A stretch of DNA of 64,000 nt, taken from NCBI GenBank assembly GCA_009829735.1, contig CM020619.1:26376063-26440062 (forward strand). Direction: 5' to 3'. The translations under genes and the position numbers were made by a program. The notes under the pieces are model-generated. The model was not told the origin of the DNA. It searched no databases and worked only from the letters and a program-made list of their open reading frames with translations. Below are positions 29,239-39,737 of this stretch, one piece after another. Position 1 is the first letter of the stretch; the number at the start of each line of letters is the position of its first letter. Origin of the DNA: Pyropia yezoensis. Its lineage: Eukaryota; Rhodophyta; Bangiophyceae; Bangiales; Bangiaceae.

Positions 29239-30979
29239 GTCCGCCCTGGTGGTTGGTCGGGTGCGACAAGAAGAGCGCCCAAAGGGGGGATGGGCGTGGG
29301 CGTGGGGGCCCCAGCGGTGGGGCGGCGGCCACGCCGACAGGGACCAGGCGGGCGGGCGGTGGGTGGGCGGTGGGAGGGGGGGGGGGGGGGGGGGGCAAGA
29401 CGGCGTGCCGTCGGCGTCGCGTGCCGTGGGGGCTGGGCGTGCAGCCCCCTCCCCCACCCCCCCCGCCGCCGCTGCCGCCACCACCGCCACCGCCGCCACC
29501 GCCGCCGCCGCCGACCGCCCCAGACGCGACGGGGGCGGGCCCGCCACACCGCGGCACGGGCGGGGGTGCCAGCGTGGGAAAAGGCGGGGGGTCCATGCGC
29601 CGTGGAGGGCGTGCCCCGTGGGCCCTGGGGGGGGCGGGGGACAACTCCAACAGCTGGCCCGCGGGGCCCCAGGCGTGACGCGGACATCCCGCCGCCGGGG
29701 CGTGGACGGGGGGCGGCAGCCGCAGAGGGGCTGCCGCCGCCAACGGGGCCCCGCGCTGTTGCCCGCGTGGCGAGGAGGAGGAGCCGGGGGGGGGGGAGGG
29801 GGACGGAGGGAGGGAGGCGGGCCGGCCGCCAGACAGACGGCGGCGGCCGCGGCGGCGACGCCGCGGGGCGGGGCGGGGCGGGCCGGGGCGGGCCGGGCGG
29901 CGGCGCGGCAACGGCCGCCGCATCGTGGCGGTGGCCCCGTCAGACGGGCCGCCCCGTCGGCGGCCGCCGCCACGGGGCGGGACGCGGGCGGCGTCGCCGC
30001 GGCGGCGGCGTCGCGGCGGCGGGGGCGCCCCCCGGCGGCCGCCGCCGTCGCGCCCCGCGATGCGAGATGGCCCCTCGCGGCGACCGACGCTGCCTGCGCC
30101 CGCTGCCCTCCAGCAGCTGTGTTGATCCGGCCGCGTCCGCGACGTTTGCCGACGATGCGTCAAGACCGGGAGGGGCGGCGCGCGCGGCTGCCCACGCGCG
30201 GCACGTTTCCCCCCCTGCCTCCCGCTTCCCCCCCACTCCCCCCCGGGGCCCCCCCTCCCCCCCCCCCCCCCCCCCCCGCCGCTGCACAGCCGCGCCACCG
30301 CCCGTGTGGCCGCCGGGAGGGGGGGCAACAGCGCGCGGGCCACGCCGCCGCCGGGGGGGGGGGCACCCGCCGTCGCGTCTGCGCCTCGCCCGCGTGGGCG
30401 GGTCGCTCCCGACGGGCGCCCCCCCCCCCCACCCCCCCCCCCTTCCCCCCCCGCCCCCCCCCCTCGCCGCCCCTGCCCGCCTGTGGGAGCCACCCCGTTG
30501 GCGCCCCGCCCTGCCGCCCTGCCGGTGGTGGTGGCCGCCGCGGTGGGTGGGGGGGGGGGCGGCGGCGGCAGCGGCAGAGGCGGCGGCAGCGGCAAAGGCG
30601 GCGGCAGCGGCAGAGGCGGCGGCCCCCCACCACCCCTGCTGCGCCCCACAGGGAGCCGCGGCGGTGGCAGGCCGGCTGGCCTCTCGGCCGCGGCGGCGGA
30701 CAGAGGGGGGGGGGGCGGGGGGGGGGGAGGGGGCGGGGGTGCGCCTAAAGGGGGCACCACCCGCCGGGTAGGGTGGTGGCCACGTCCCCGCCGCCCCCCA
30801 CCACGCCCCGCCCATCTGCTCTCGTCCCGCGTGGTGACGAGGGTGCGACCCCCCCCCCCCCCCTCACACCCCCCCCCCCCCCCCCCCCCCGCCACAGGTC
30901 GGTGAGCTCTGCTGTCCAACGCCGCCCCCGCCTCCAACCGTCTCACTCCCCCCGCCCCCCCGAGGGCGTGCCGGCACGA
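29239..30979. other. Intergenic region between the divergent cysteine-rich genes
   Basis: About 1.7 kb, extremely GC-rich with long C and G runs. ORFs as long as 680 codons on the minus strand and 523 on the plus strand encode only Pro/Arg/Gly strings without a domain or good start. It must hold both promoters; no TATA box is evident. Confidence 0.5.
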
Positions 30980-31155
30980 ATGGCGGCCGCCCGCGTCACG
31001 GCTGTGGCCGCCGTCACGGCGGCCGCCGCCTACGCCCTCGTCGCCGCCGTCGTCACCGCCGCGTCGGCGTCGGCGGCGGTGTCACAAGCGGCGACCGCAA
31101 CGGCGACCGCAACGGCCACGGTGACGGTGGCGACCGCGACCGCGACGGCGACGGT

Positions 31156-31186
<31 letters not shown>

Positions 31187-31639
31187 GGGCCCACCGCCAC
31201 CCCCCCCCCCTGTGGCCGCGCATGCCCGCCCTACACCCCCTGTGGCACCGACGCGGACTGTCCCGCCTTTCGGGGCGCCCCCCGGCGGTGTGTGCCCGCG
31301 GCGTGCACGGCCAGCATCTGCGGGGTCAACGCGGTCACGTGCGAGCCAACGGGCGGGTGCACACGGGACTGCCTGCAGGGCGGTCCGGGCGGCGTGCGCG
31401 GCGCGTGTGCCGCCGCCGACGGGGGCGCGGTCGTGGCGACGCCGACGCCGTCGCCGACGCGCAAGGCGTGTGCGCCCTACACCGTTTGTGGTCGTGGCAA
31501 GCCCCCGTGCGGGGCCGGCCGTCGCTGCCGCCGCAGCCGCTGCACGGCCAGCCAGTGTTGGCTCAACGCAGACACGTGCCGCTTCACCGCGTGTACGTTT
31601 GACTGCCAAGCAAACCGGGGGTACTGCGTGGATGTGTAA
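30980..31639 (+). CDS. Secreted protein with two 10-cysteine modules, divergent paralogue
   Basis: ATG 30980 to stop 31639, 219 residues. An N-terminal signal peptide (VTAVAAVTAAAAYALVAAVV) is followed by an Ala/Thr/Val stalk (ATATATATVTVATATATATV) typical of mucin-like, O-glycosylated segments. Module 1 has ten cysteines but longer loops in three places. Module 2 (CAPYTVCGRGKPPCGAGRRC onward) has exactly the same cysteine spacing as module 2 of the leftward gene and likewise ends at the C-terminus (GYCVDV). The CGRGKPPCGAGR segment is nearly identical in both. Transcription runs away from the partner, with 1.7 kb between starts. It is a recent tandem-inverted duplication product, inferred from similarity and layout. 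Confidence 0.7.
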
Positions 31640-34600
31640 AGGAGCGAGAGCTGAGAGGAACAAGGAGGGGAAAGGGGGCGTTGGGGGGGTGGGGGGTGGG
31701 GGGGGGATGGGGGGAGCGGGGGGTGAGTGGGTGCCACAGCTGTGGACCATGGGTGATGGCGGCGGGAGAGCTTCCCTGCAGAGGGGACACGGAGGGGCCC
31801 GCCGGGAGCGGCTTGGTCGAGCGGAGGGGGGCAGGGAGCCCCGCTCACTGCCGCCACCCTGTCACGCCGGCGGGGGGAAAGGCGCCTCCGCCTCGCAGCT
31901 GAGGAGGGGTCGCGACAGGGCTCCGTCGCAGGGGGCAGGGTAGCATGCCACAGCCGCCGCTGCGGACACACACCACGTGCGCCGCCCAACGCCGTGTGGC
32001 TGGGCGTGCGCTTTGCCTGCGGGCTCCCTTTTTCCGCGGCGCCGGCCCATCGTTCAGCGACGCCCACCACCCCGTTGCCCCCCCCGCCCGGCGCACACGG
32101 GGAGTCTGGGCGGTCCCGCCTCGGTTGGATTGGGCAGCAGCTCGCAGTGCCCCGCGGGTCGCGTCTGACTGGCCCTTATCCCCTCCCCCCGCATGTATCT
32201 AACATGCGTTGTACCTACGTACTGTACTGTACGTTCTCGCAACTCCACCCACGTACAGTACAATACGTGCCAGTGCGGCAGCAGCTGCCACCGCTGCCGC
32301 CGCCGGCCCCCCCTCCAGCCACGGCCGTCAGCTGAAGCAGCGCGTTCAGCGTGAGACCCCACAACAGCGGCCGCGCCGCAACTGCCGCGGCGTGCGATCA
32401 TGGACGACGGCCCCCCCCGCCGAGGAGCTCGCTCGCCGCTGCACGCGGCCAACCCCCCCCCCAAAGCGCCCGCTGCGGGTCTTGAGCTGGCCGCCCCCCC
32501 ACCGCTGCCGTCACCTCGCACCCCAATGGTCGATGACTGGGCGACGGGGATGCCGCCCCCCCCCCTCTCCCCCCCCCCCACAAACGCAACCGGCTGGCCC
32601 TCCACGGGGGGGCGCGAGCACTCCCCGCCTCCGGCAGCCGGTCCGCCCACGCGCCTTGATCCTCCCCCCCCCCAGCGGCAGACCCGGCCGGGCAGCCGCC
32701 CACCACCCAACGGCCGGGGGGGCAAGCGTACGCGGCCGCCCCGCGACGGTCGGGCGGCGGGCAGGCAGCGACACGGGGCGAGGCGGCGCCAGTGGCCAGC
32801 CACGGGGGCGGGTGGTGCAGAGGGGCACGGGGGACGGGGGGCAGGTACGGCGGGGGGTAAGTAGGTATGTACGGCGGGGGGGTCACCGCCGGCCGGGGTG
32901 GCGCGGCCACGGCCGCTCGCCCGTTGGCGCAGACGCCACCGGCACGGGCCGTGCCCCCCCCCCCCCCCCCCGCCCTCTCCACATCATGGAGTTGGATGCG
33001 GGACGGGGAGGGCACCGGGGGGCGTGCCCTGCCCCCCCCCCCCGCTCGTCTCCTTCCAGCGCTGGCTGCAGCATGGCTTTCGGCCACGCCAGCGTGGCAC
33101 CCAAAGGGTGCCTGCGTGCACGCGGATGGAGGGAGGGAGGGGGCGGGGAGTACGGGGACGGGGGGGGGGGGGCGAGAAGAAAGAGGGTCGGGGGGGGGGA
33201 ATGAAGAAGTCGTGGGAGGAAGGTGAAGGGGCGGGGGCGGGGAACAAAGGGGCGGGTAACCAAGGGGCGTTGGTGGGGGCATGACGCGGAGGGGGGCGTC
33301 ATGCCACGGTGGTGCAGGAAGAAGAGGGTCATACAGTACAGGCCCTCTGCGAGCAGTATGTAAGTGACCCTCGTGCGAGGAATATCTCCCAGATACATGA
33401 CCCCGTCACACGAATACGTTAACTGGGGCGCATAGGACCGGATACAGACTGCACTCTCCCTGTCGCGGTGGCTGTCAGACGTACTGTACTGTAAGTAGAT
33501 GTGGTTTGGCAGGGGGGGATCGCCCGCCATTGATATTGGCTCTTTGGTGTCGCCTCTGTGAATTTCAGTGTTATTCCAGTCTGGGATTGTGACAGCACAA
33601 GGGGGCGTCACAATCATTGTACCATGATGTTGTTCTGTCGCGGCTGCACAAGAAGGGGATGGCAACACGCGTGACGCGGGGGGGGAAGACGCGCACAACC
33701 GCTGACGCAGCCGAAAAACCGCCCCTCAGCGGCTCGCTATCGCCCTCTCCGCACCCCCTCGTAGGTTGGTGGAGGTCGGCTCCCCCCGGCGCTCCCCGTT
33801 GCCTTGATCCACCCCCTGCCCACCACTGTAAGAATTGATGGGGGGGGTGCGGCGCAGCGTCCGCCGCCGCCGCCAAGCCCGGCCGGGGCGGCACAGCGGC
33901 GAGACCCCCCTACGGATGCCCGTTTGGCCGCCCCTCCCCAGGCCCGTGCACGCGGTGCCAGTGGTCAAGGCCACACCAGCCCCCCCGCATCCACGACACC
34001 GTGGCGGGGGGTTGGCGCACCGCGGCCGCGGCCACTCCGCCCCCCCCCCCAGCCCCTTGCCCTTGCCACAACCGCCACTGGCGACAGAATGCCACGCTGG
34101 TGGCAGCTCGCCCCCACCCCGTCCGCCTCCCGCGACTGTGCCCTTCGGCCGGCCTACCCCGCCCCCCCCTCCCCGCAGCCCCCCCCCCCCGCCTCCCGCC
34201 CCCACCACAACGACGAGCAGGCGGAGAGGGGGTCATCTGACCGATCCGCGGCAGGTGGCGTGGCCGTAGTCTCTGGCACGGCAGCGCTGGTGGCTGCCGG
34301 CCTGCGGGGCGCCGCGTCCTCCCGCCCTCCTCGGTCTGCTCCCCCCCCCCCCCCCCCCCCCCCCCCCCCTGGACTGGGCGGCTTGCCCGCTTCCCCCCGA
34401 CGAGGACGGGGCCGCCGCTAGCTGCGGCTGGCAGACGTGGGCGGCAGTGGCTGCCGCGCCGCTGCCGCCGGCCGCCGCCGGCCGCCGCCCAGCCCCCGCG
34501 TGCCGTGGCGGCGAGCGGCTCTCGGTATCTTCCCCACCCCCACGGCGGGCGCCTGCGGCGGGCGGTGAGGTCCCGCTTCCCCCCGCCCGCGTCGCCTTCC

Positions 34601-34753
34601 GCTTCCGTCCCGTCGACTGCTGCCGTTGCCGGGCTTCGCGGCGGCTTGTGCCCACCTCCCCAGCTTAGCAGGCACCCTGTCCCCCCCCTCCCCCCCCTCT
34701 TTGCTGCACCACCTCGGGGCCAGTGACCCTTGCCTGCCCCTTGGCCACCAGCC
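31640..34753. other. 3.1 kb without a supported gene
   Basis: G- and C-rich runs alternate with two less GC-rich islands (32180-32280 and 33300-33660) that carry GTACTGTAC motifs. A minus ORF 32883-33698 has a natural stretch in the second island (YAPQLTYSCDGVMYLGDIPR), but it continues into Pro-rich sequence and has no domain. From 33700 to 34753 only low-complexity frames are found; this is the probable promoter and leader of the LUFS gene. Confidence 0.45.
32217..32268. promoter_or_regulatory. GTACTGTAC palindromes, right cluster
   Basis: ACGTACTGTACTGTACGT (32217-32234) and ACGTACAGTACAATACGT (32251-32268) are separated by 16 bases, about 580 bases beyond the stop of the rightward cysteine-rich gene. 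A related ACGTACTGTACTGTA lies at 33479-33493. This mirrors the cluster 3' of the other paralogue. Confidence 0.5.
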
Positions 34754-37700
34754 ATGAAGCGGTCGTACCCTTCCGCTCTCCCGCCACCCCCCCCACGCCC
34801 CCCACCGCCCCCCCCCCGCGGGGGAGGTGGTGGTGGTACGGCAGCGGTGGGAGCGGCAGGGTTGCCCGCTCCTCTGCATGCCACCCCGCTCGGCCAGCCC
34901 CCCGAACCCGCCTCGGAGGCCCGCCTCGACGCCCTCCTCCGTGCTTTTATTGCCGACTACCTGGACGCCCGCTGCTTCACCGCCACCGCTGCTGAGATGC
35001 GCCGCGAGGCCGACGCCCGGGGGCTGCACCTGGCCGCGGCGCCGGTGGAGAGCACACCCATCGTCACCGCGCAGGGGGCTCTGCCGGGGGTCGCCTTTGG
35101 CGGTAGTAGCGGTGGGGGTGGCCTGGACAGCTTGAGTGGCGGCGTCGGCGGCGGCCTGGGGGGGGTGGAGAGGATGGATTTGGACGCGGGCCAGGGGGGA
35201 GCCGCCGCCGACGGTGGCGGCGGCGGCGGCGGTATTGGTGGTGGTGGTGGCGGCGGCGGCGGCGGCGAAGGGAGCAAGCCCACTTTCCTGGGCGAGTGGT
35301 TTGGCGCGTTTTGGGAGGTCTTTGGCGGGCGCCTCAGGCGGGACCTGGGCGACGAGCTCGACGTCGTTGCGGGGGTGGACACGGGCGCCCAGGCGCGGGA
35401 GCTGCTGGCTGTCATGCCCGAGAGGCCGCCCCGCGGCACCGACGTGCCGTTGGGGAGTGAGGGGATGGGGGACATCCATGTTGGGGGCGTGGTGGGGGGA
35501 GGGAGGGTCGCAGCTGGGAGTAGTAGGGTGGGGCCGTCCGCTGGAGGCGCTGGAGGCGCGGAGCTTTTGCTTCCGGGCTTGGGGATGGAGGCGAGAGGGG
35601 GCAACCCTGCCACCGACCCTTCTGGCTTATGGGCGGCGCTGGGCGGAGTCGGCACGGACGGCGGCGGCGGCAGCGCGTCGAGCCGCCACTCCCGCCCCGT
35701 CTTGTATGCGTCGGCGGGGGCACCACCACAGCCGTCTCCGCAGCAACTGCGAGGGGGTGAACCGGCCGGCGTGGCGCGCCACTATGGTGGTCCGTCGCCA
35801 CCACCACCACCACCACCTCCGCCACCGCCTCCACCACCGCCGCCTCCACCGCCGCCCCCTCCGCTGCAACCGCAGCCGCCCTCCCCGTCGGTGGCGGCTG
35901 GCCCGTCGTCGTGGCGACCGCCCCACGGGGGAGGGGGCGGGAGCGGTGGTGGCCCGCCACCCTCCAGTGGGTTGGCTCATCTGTCGCGGCCGCCACCGGG
36001 CGGCGGCGCACTGGTGATGGGGGGTGGCGGGCTACCACCGGCGGCGTCACCGGCCAGCGGCAAGCGCCGGTCCCCCCTTCGGCCGGGGGAGCCGCCACCC
36101 ATGGCCTCGCAGTGGGCGGGCGGCTCCCTGCCGCCACCCCATCCCGGTGTCGCAGCCCATGGGGGCGGAAGTGGCAGCGGCAGCGGCGGCGGCGGAGGCG
36201 TTGTCGTTGGTACCCGTGGGGGCGGCGGCAGCCTCCACAATGCCATTTCGTCGTATGGCGATGCTGCTCCCTCACCCGCGGCGGTGGCGGTGGCATCGCT
36301 ACCTCCCTTTGCCAACCCCGACCCGTCCATGGCCGCTGCCATGGCCGATGCGTACGTCAACCGTGCGCGGGTGGTGCTCCCCCCGGGCGCGCTGCCCGTG
36401 GAAATTACGCAGCACGGCCTGATCTACTTACACAACAACTTGTTCCGCATCTTCCCCGGCGGGTCGCTACTCCACTTGCCGGCCTCTCCGGCGGGGGCGG
36501 CGGCACTCAACGCGCGCGCCTATGCAGCGCAGCAGCTGGCGAACGACAAGGCGCAGGAGGCACGGTTGAGGGCCGGGGTGGGTGGCGCGGGGATTGGGGA
36601 CGGCGGGGGCAGCGAGAACGCCGCGAGAGGTGGCGCTACGAGCCGTCCTGGTGCTGTGGGGTCGGGAAGTGGGTTGCTGCTTGGTGATGGGACCAGCGGC
36701 GGGCGGTCCAGTGACGCACCTTTGTCACCGCGATGGATGGGCGGCCCGATGGGGGGCGCTGATGCCGCCGCGCTGCACGATGGGTCGTCGGGCGGTGACG
36801 GCCTGACTGCGGCCGCGGCAACGGGCGAGATCCGTGGACCTCGACCCGGAGCGGAGATGAGCAGCCAGCGGGGTCACGCCGCAACCGGCACCAGTGCCGG
36901 TGGCGGCATCAGCGGCGGCTACGGCGGGGGCGTGCCCGGTGCGCGCGCTGTCGTGGCAGCGGGCGGCGCTGGCCAACGCGGCTTTGACATGGGTTCGGAT
37001 GGCCACCCGCCCGGCAGCGCCGCTGCAGCGGCCGCCGCCGCGGCGGTCGCCCGTGAGGTGGTTGCAGCCGAGGCCGCCGTCGCCGGCGGTCGTGCCGGCG
37101 CTCCCGTCGCCGTAGTTGGTGCTGTGGTAGGTGGCGGTCGGCCGCGCGGCGGAGGTGGCGGCGGCCGTGGTGGTGTCGGCAGCGGCGGGCCAGGTCGCGC
37201 CAAGCGGGGTGGGATGGCCACCGTTGCCGCTGGGGGCGGCCGGACGGGTGGCGGCCGCGCCGACGCGGCCGCGCTGACTGGCCCGTCTGGGCGGCGGCCG
37301 CCAGGCGGCCCTGGTGGCAATGCCAATGCAGATGGGGGTGCCGCAGGGGGTGCCGTGGTGGTTAAGCCGCCCCCCTCCCCGTCGGCGGTGGCCGCCGCGG
37401 TGGCGCAGTTGAGAGCCCACCGACGGACGTCGTTGGCGTCCAGGTCGGGGGGGAGGGGGGGTGCCCTCAATGTGGTGTCTTTGCCGCTGCCCCAGCCGCC
37501 ACCCGGGGGGGGGCTGTGGGGGGGCCCCACTGGCAGTGAGGACGGCGGCGACAGCGTCGACGGCGGCGGCGGCGTCAACGGCGGCGGCGGCGGCGGCGGC
37601 GGCGGCAGAGGCGTCGGCAGCGGTGGCAGCGACGGGGACGGTGGGGGCGGCGGTGGCGTTGGGGGTGGTGTCGGCAGCGGGGGAGGGCCGGACCTGCTGG

Positions 37701-37936
37701 GGCCGAGCTCTTCGCCGGCAAGGACCACCGCTGCGGCCGCAGCCGTCGCCACTGCCGCTCCCGCAGCCCCTGCCGCCACGCCCCCCCCCCTCCCCCCAGC
37801 TCCGTACCTGCCTGCAAGTCCCGGCCTGCCGCCGGCGCTGGGCGGGAGCTCCGGCGACGGAGCGGAAGCGGCCGCTCTCGGGGATGTGCTGTCCCAGTTC
37901 GGGGAGCCCTCATTTTGGGGGGGGGGAGGGGGATGA
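34754..37936 (+). CDS. LisH/LUFS-domain transcriptional co-regulator (LEUNIG/FLO8/SSBP-like)
   Basis: ATG 34754 to stop 37936, 1060 residues, no intron evident. A LisH dimerisation motif lies near residues 56-86 (LDALLRAFIADYLDARCFTA). After a Gly-rich insertion of about 90 residues comes FLGEWFGAFWEVFGGR at 178-193, the Trp-rich signature of the LUFS domain shared by LEUNIG, Flo8 and SSBP proteins. In known members it recruits LDB/SEUSS-type adaptors and DNA-binding factors in the nucleus. There are no WD40 repeats, so it is closer to the FLO8/SSBP type than to full LEUNIG. Another well-composed stretch near residues 515-615 (ALPVEITQHGLIYLHNNLFR) may be a second conserved element. The rest is Gly/Pro/Ala-rich disorder, including a pure Pro run near residue 360. 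Confidence 0.75.
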   Translation: MKRSYPSALPPPPPRPPPPPPRGGGGGGTAAVGAAGLPAPLHATPLGQPPEPASEARLDALLRAFIADYLDARCFTATAAEMRREADARGLHLAAAPVESTPIVTAQGALPGVAFGGSSGGGGLDSLSGGVGGGLGGVERMDLDAGQGGAAADGGGGGGGIGGGGGGGGGGEGSKPTFLGEWFGAFWEVFGGRLRRDLGDELDVVAGVDTGAQARELLAVMPERPPRGTDVPLGSEGMGDIHVGGVVGGGRVAAGSSRVGPSAGGAGGAELLLPGLGMEARGGNPATDPSGLWAALGGVGTDGGGGSASSRHSRPVLYASAGAPPQPSPQQLRGGEPAGVARHYGGPSPPPPPPPPPPPPPPPPPPPPPPLQPQPPSPSVAAGPSSWRPPHGGGGGSGGGPPPSSGLAHLSRPPPGGGALVMGGGGLPPAASPASGKRRSPLRPGEPPPMASQWAGGSLPPPHPGVAAHGGGSGSGSGGGGGVVVGTRGGGGSLHNAISSYGDAAPSPAAVAVASLPPFANPDPSMAAAMADAYVNRARVVLPPGALPVEITQHGLIYLHNNLFRIFPGGSLLHLPASPAGAAALNARAYAAQQLANDKAQEARLRAGVGGAGIGDGGGSENAARGGATSRPGAVGSGSGLLLGDGTSGGRSSDAPLSPRWMGGPMGGADAAALHDGSSGGDGLTAAAATGEIRGPRPGAEMSSQRGHAATGTSAGGGISGGYGGGVPGARAVVAAGGAGQRGFDMGSDGHPPGSAAAAAAAAAVAREVVAAEAAVAGGRAGAPVAVVGAVVGGGRPRGGGGGGRGGVGSGGPGRAKRGGMATVAAGGGRTGGGRADAAALTGPSGRRPPGGPGGNANADGGAAGGAVVVKPPPSPSAVAAAVAQLRAHRRTSLASRSGGRGGALNVVSLPLPQPPPGGGLWGGPTGSEDGGDSVDGGGGVNGGGGGGGGGRGVGSGGSDGDGGGGGGVGGGVGSGGGPDLLGPSSSPARTTAAAAAVATAAPAAPAATPPPLPPAPYLPASPGLPPALGGSSGDGAEAAALGDVLSQFGEPSFWGGGGG

Positions 37937-38349
37937 CGCCGCCCGCGCCCCCCCTCCCCCTTCGCCACGGCAGAGGAGCGCGAGGGGGAAGGGAGTGGGT
38001 GAGGGGGACGGGCACCACTGTCGCTGAGCATATGGCACACTTCCCCACAGCCGCTGTCACCGTGACCAATTCACCCGCCCGCCCACACAGCCACAGGCGT
38101 GCGCCAGCGTCTTTAATAGCTCGGATTCCCACCGACGCGCCGCGGCAGGCCAGCCCCAAGCGCGGGTGGCCTGTACCCTTGTGTGTAGCTCTGTCCTTTG
38201 TCTCAAAAACAAAGAACAAAGGGAGTTTCGCCCCCACGCACACTCGCGAGGAGGCGTGGAAAAGGGAAAGACGGGGGGCTGCCCCACAAAAGCACCGCCC
38301 TTCGTCCTCCTCCGCCAGTTGCGGCTCGTCCCTCACGGGTGGGGGTCGT

Positions 38350-39377
38350 TCATGGCGGCGACGTCGGCGTCGGAGCCGGCGTTGGCGTCGGCGGCCTCGA
38401 GGGCGGCGGCGGCGGCGGCGTGGGCGGGGCACCCGGAAAGACGGCGCCGAGGAGCTCGGAGAGGCGCGCCTCGGCGGCCAACGCTGACGCGGCTGCAGAG
38501 GCGGTCGCGGGAGGGGGCGGTCCCGCGGGGCGGCCGGCGGCAGCGCCGGCGGCGGTGGAGGTGGGGGTGATCATGGCGTGGGCGCTCGGGTCCTCGTCAG
38601 AAAAGGCGGGTGCCTGGGGGTGCGCGAGACAAGCGAAGGAGCGGGGTGGGGAGGGAAGGCAAGGGAGGGGGAGGAGAGAAGATAAGCACAGAGGCCAACC
38701 GGCGGCATGAAATAGAGACGGTGGGCGGGCGGGCGGCGAGTTAGCGTCCCGACACTCACACTGGCGCGGCCACCAGCGCCACCCCTCAAAACGGGACTCC
38801 AACTAGGGGACCGACCGTACGCCCGCCCCCCTCCCCCCCCCCGCATTCATGCGTCGTCCTTTCCCCCTCCTCCCCCCCCCCCCCCCCCCCCCCCCCCTCC
38901 CCCGCCACCAAACCCACGCACCTGCAGGCCCACCCGCCGCGCATTCACACGGATGCGCTCCCGCTCGTCCACCCCCACCCCCACCCCCGCGGCGGTCAGC
39001 ACCGCCGCGTGCCGGCGGCCAGCCTGCCGGAGCCGCCGCCACGCGGGGAGGATGGAGGGCAGGGGGGGCTCGCCGCCGCTGCCACCCCCCGCGGTGGGCG
39101 GGGTTGGGGGGGGCGGGGGGGCGGCGCCAATGGCAGCAGCCATGAGGAGCTCCCACCTTGCGTCGCCGTCGCCGTCGTCGTCCGTGCCCGCCGGTCCACC
39201 CGCCGTCGCGTCGACGGCTGCGTCGGCTGCGACTGGCGACGCCCCGCTGGTCGGGGAGGGGGAGGCGTCACCGCCGACACCGCCGGCGCCGCTGACGGCG
39301 CCCACCCAGCGGCGGCTGAAGAAGCCGGGGGCGAGGCGGGGCAGGCGCCCAAGGGCGGTGGTGGGCGGGAAGAACAT
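38350..39377 (-). CDS. Two-exon gene of unknown function, possibly organelle-targeted
   Basis: Exon 1 runs from ATG 39377 to 38922 and ends CTGCAG|GTGCGT. Exon 2 runs from 38613 (preceded by CGCACCCCCAG) to a stop at 38350. Both borders are phase 0, and the 308-base intron spans a long G/C homopolymer. The joined protein is 239 residues. It begins MFFPPTTALGRLPRLAPGFF then SRRW, rich in hydrophobic and basic residues and without early acids, as in mitochondrial or plastid presequences. The middle is composed (WELLMAAAIGAAPP, ILPAWRRLRQAGRRHAAVLT, DERERIRVNARRVGLQ) and exon 2 continues with AFSDEDPSAHAM and ALAAEARLSELLGAVFPG. No family is recognised. It is divergent from the tRNA methyltransferase gene, with 360 bases between start codons. 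Confidence 0.5.
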
Positions 39378-39737
39378 GGTCGATGGCGGCGAGGGGGGGA
39401 ACACGGGGAGGGACCGGGAGGGGCGCGGGACGGGGAAGGAGGGCGGTGGTGGACGTCGAGGCAACGTGCGCGACGCACGCCGTCGCGAAGACGACGGTCG
39501 TGGGAAGGACAGGGCCGAGGACGAGGTGGATCAACGGAATTGCCACAGTCGCGCAGGTACTGGCTGGGGACTGACTGCGTACCTACGTTGCCGTAGAGTC
39601 TACACGTGGACCGACGGGCGGGAGAGACGCGACGCCATCTCGACGGTGGCCGTCACATCCGCGACACCGCCACCGCCCGCCCCTTCCCGCCCACCCGCTT
39701 CTCCCGTCCCCCCAGCAAGTATTTGCTGAAAGCCACC

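Noticed and set aside
28904..30946. 680-codon minus ORF and 523-codon plus ORF between the cysteine-rich genes
   Set aside because: Overlapping frames in homopolymer-rich DNA with biased composition; the minus ORF also overlaps the real leftward gene in another frame.
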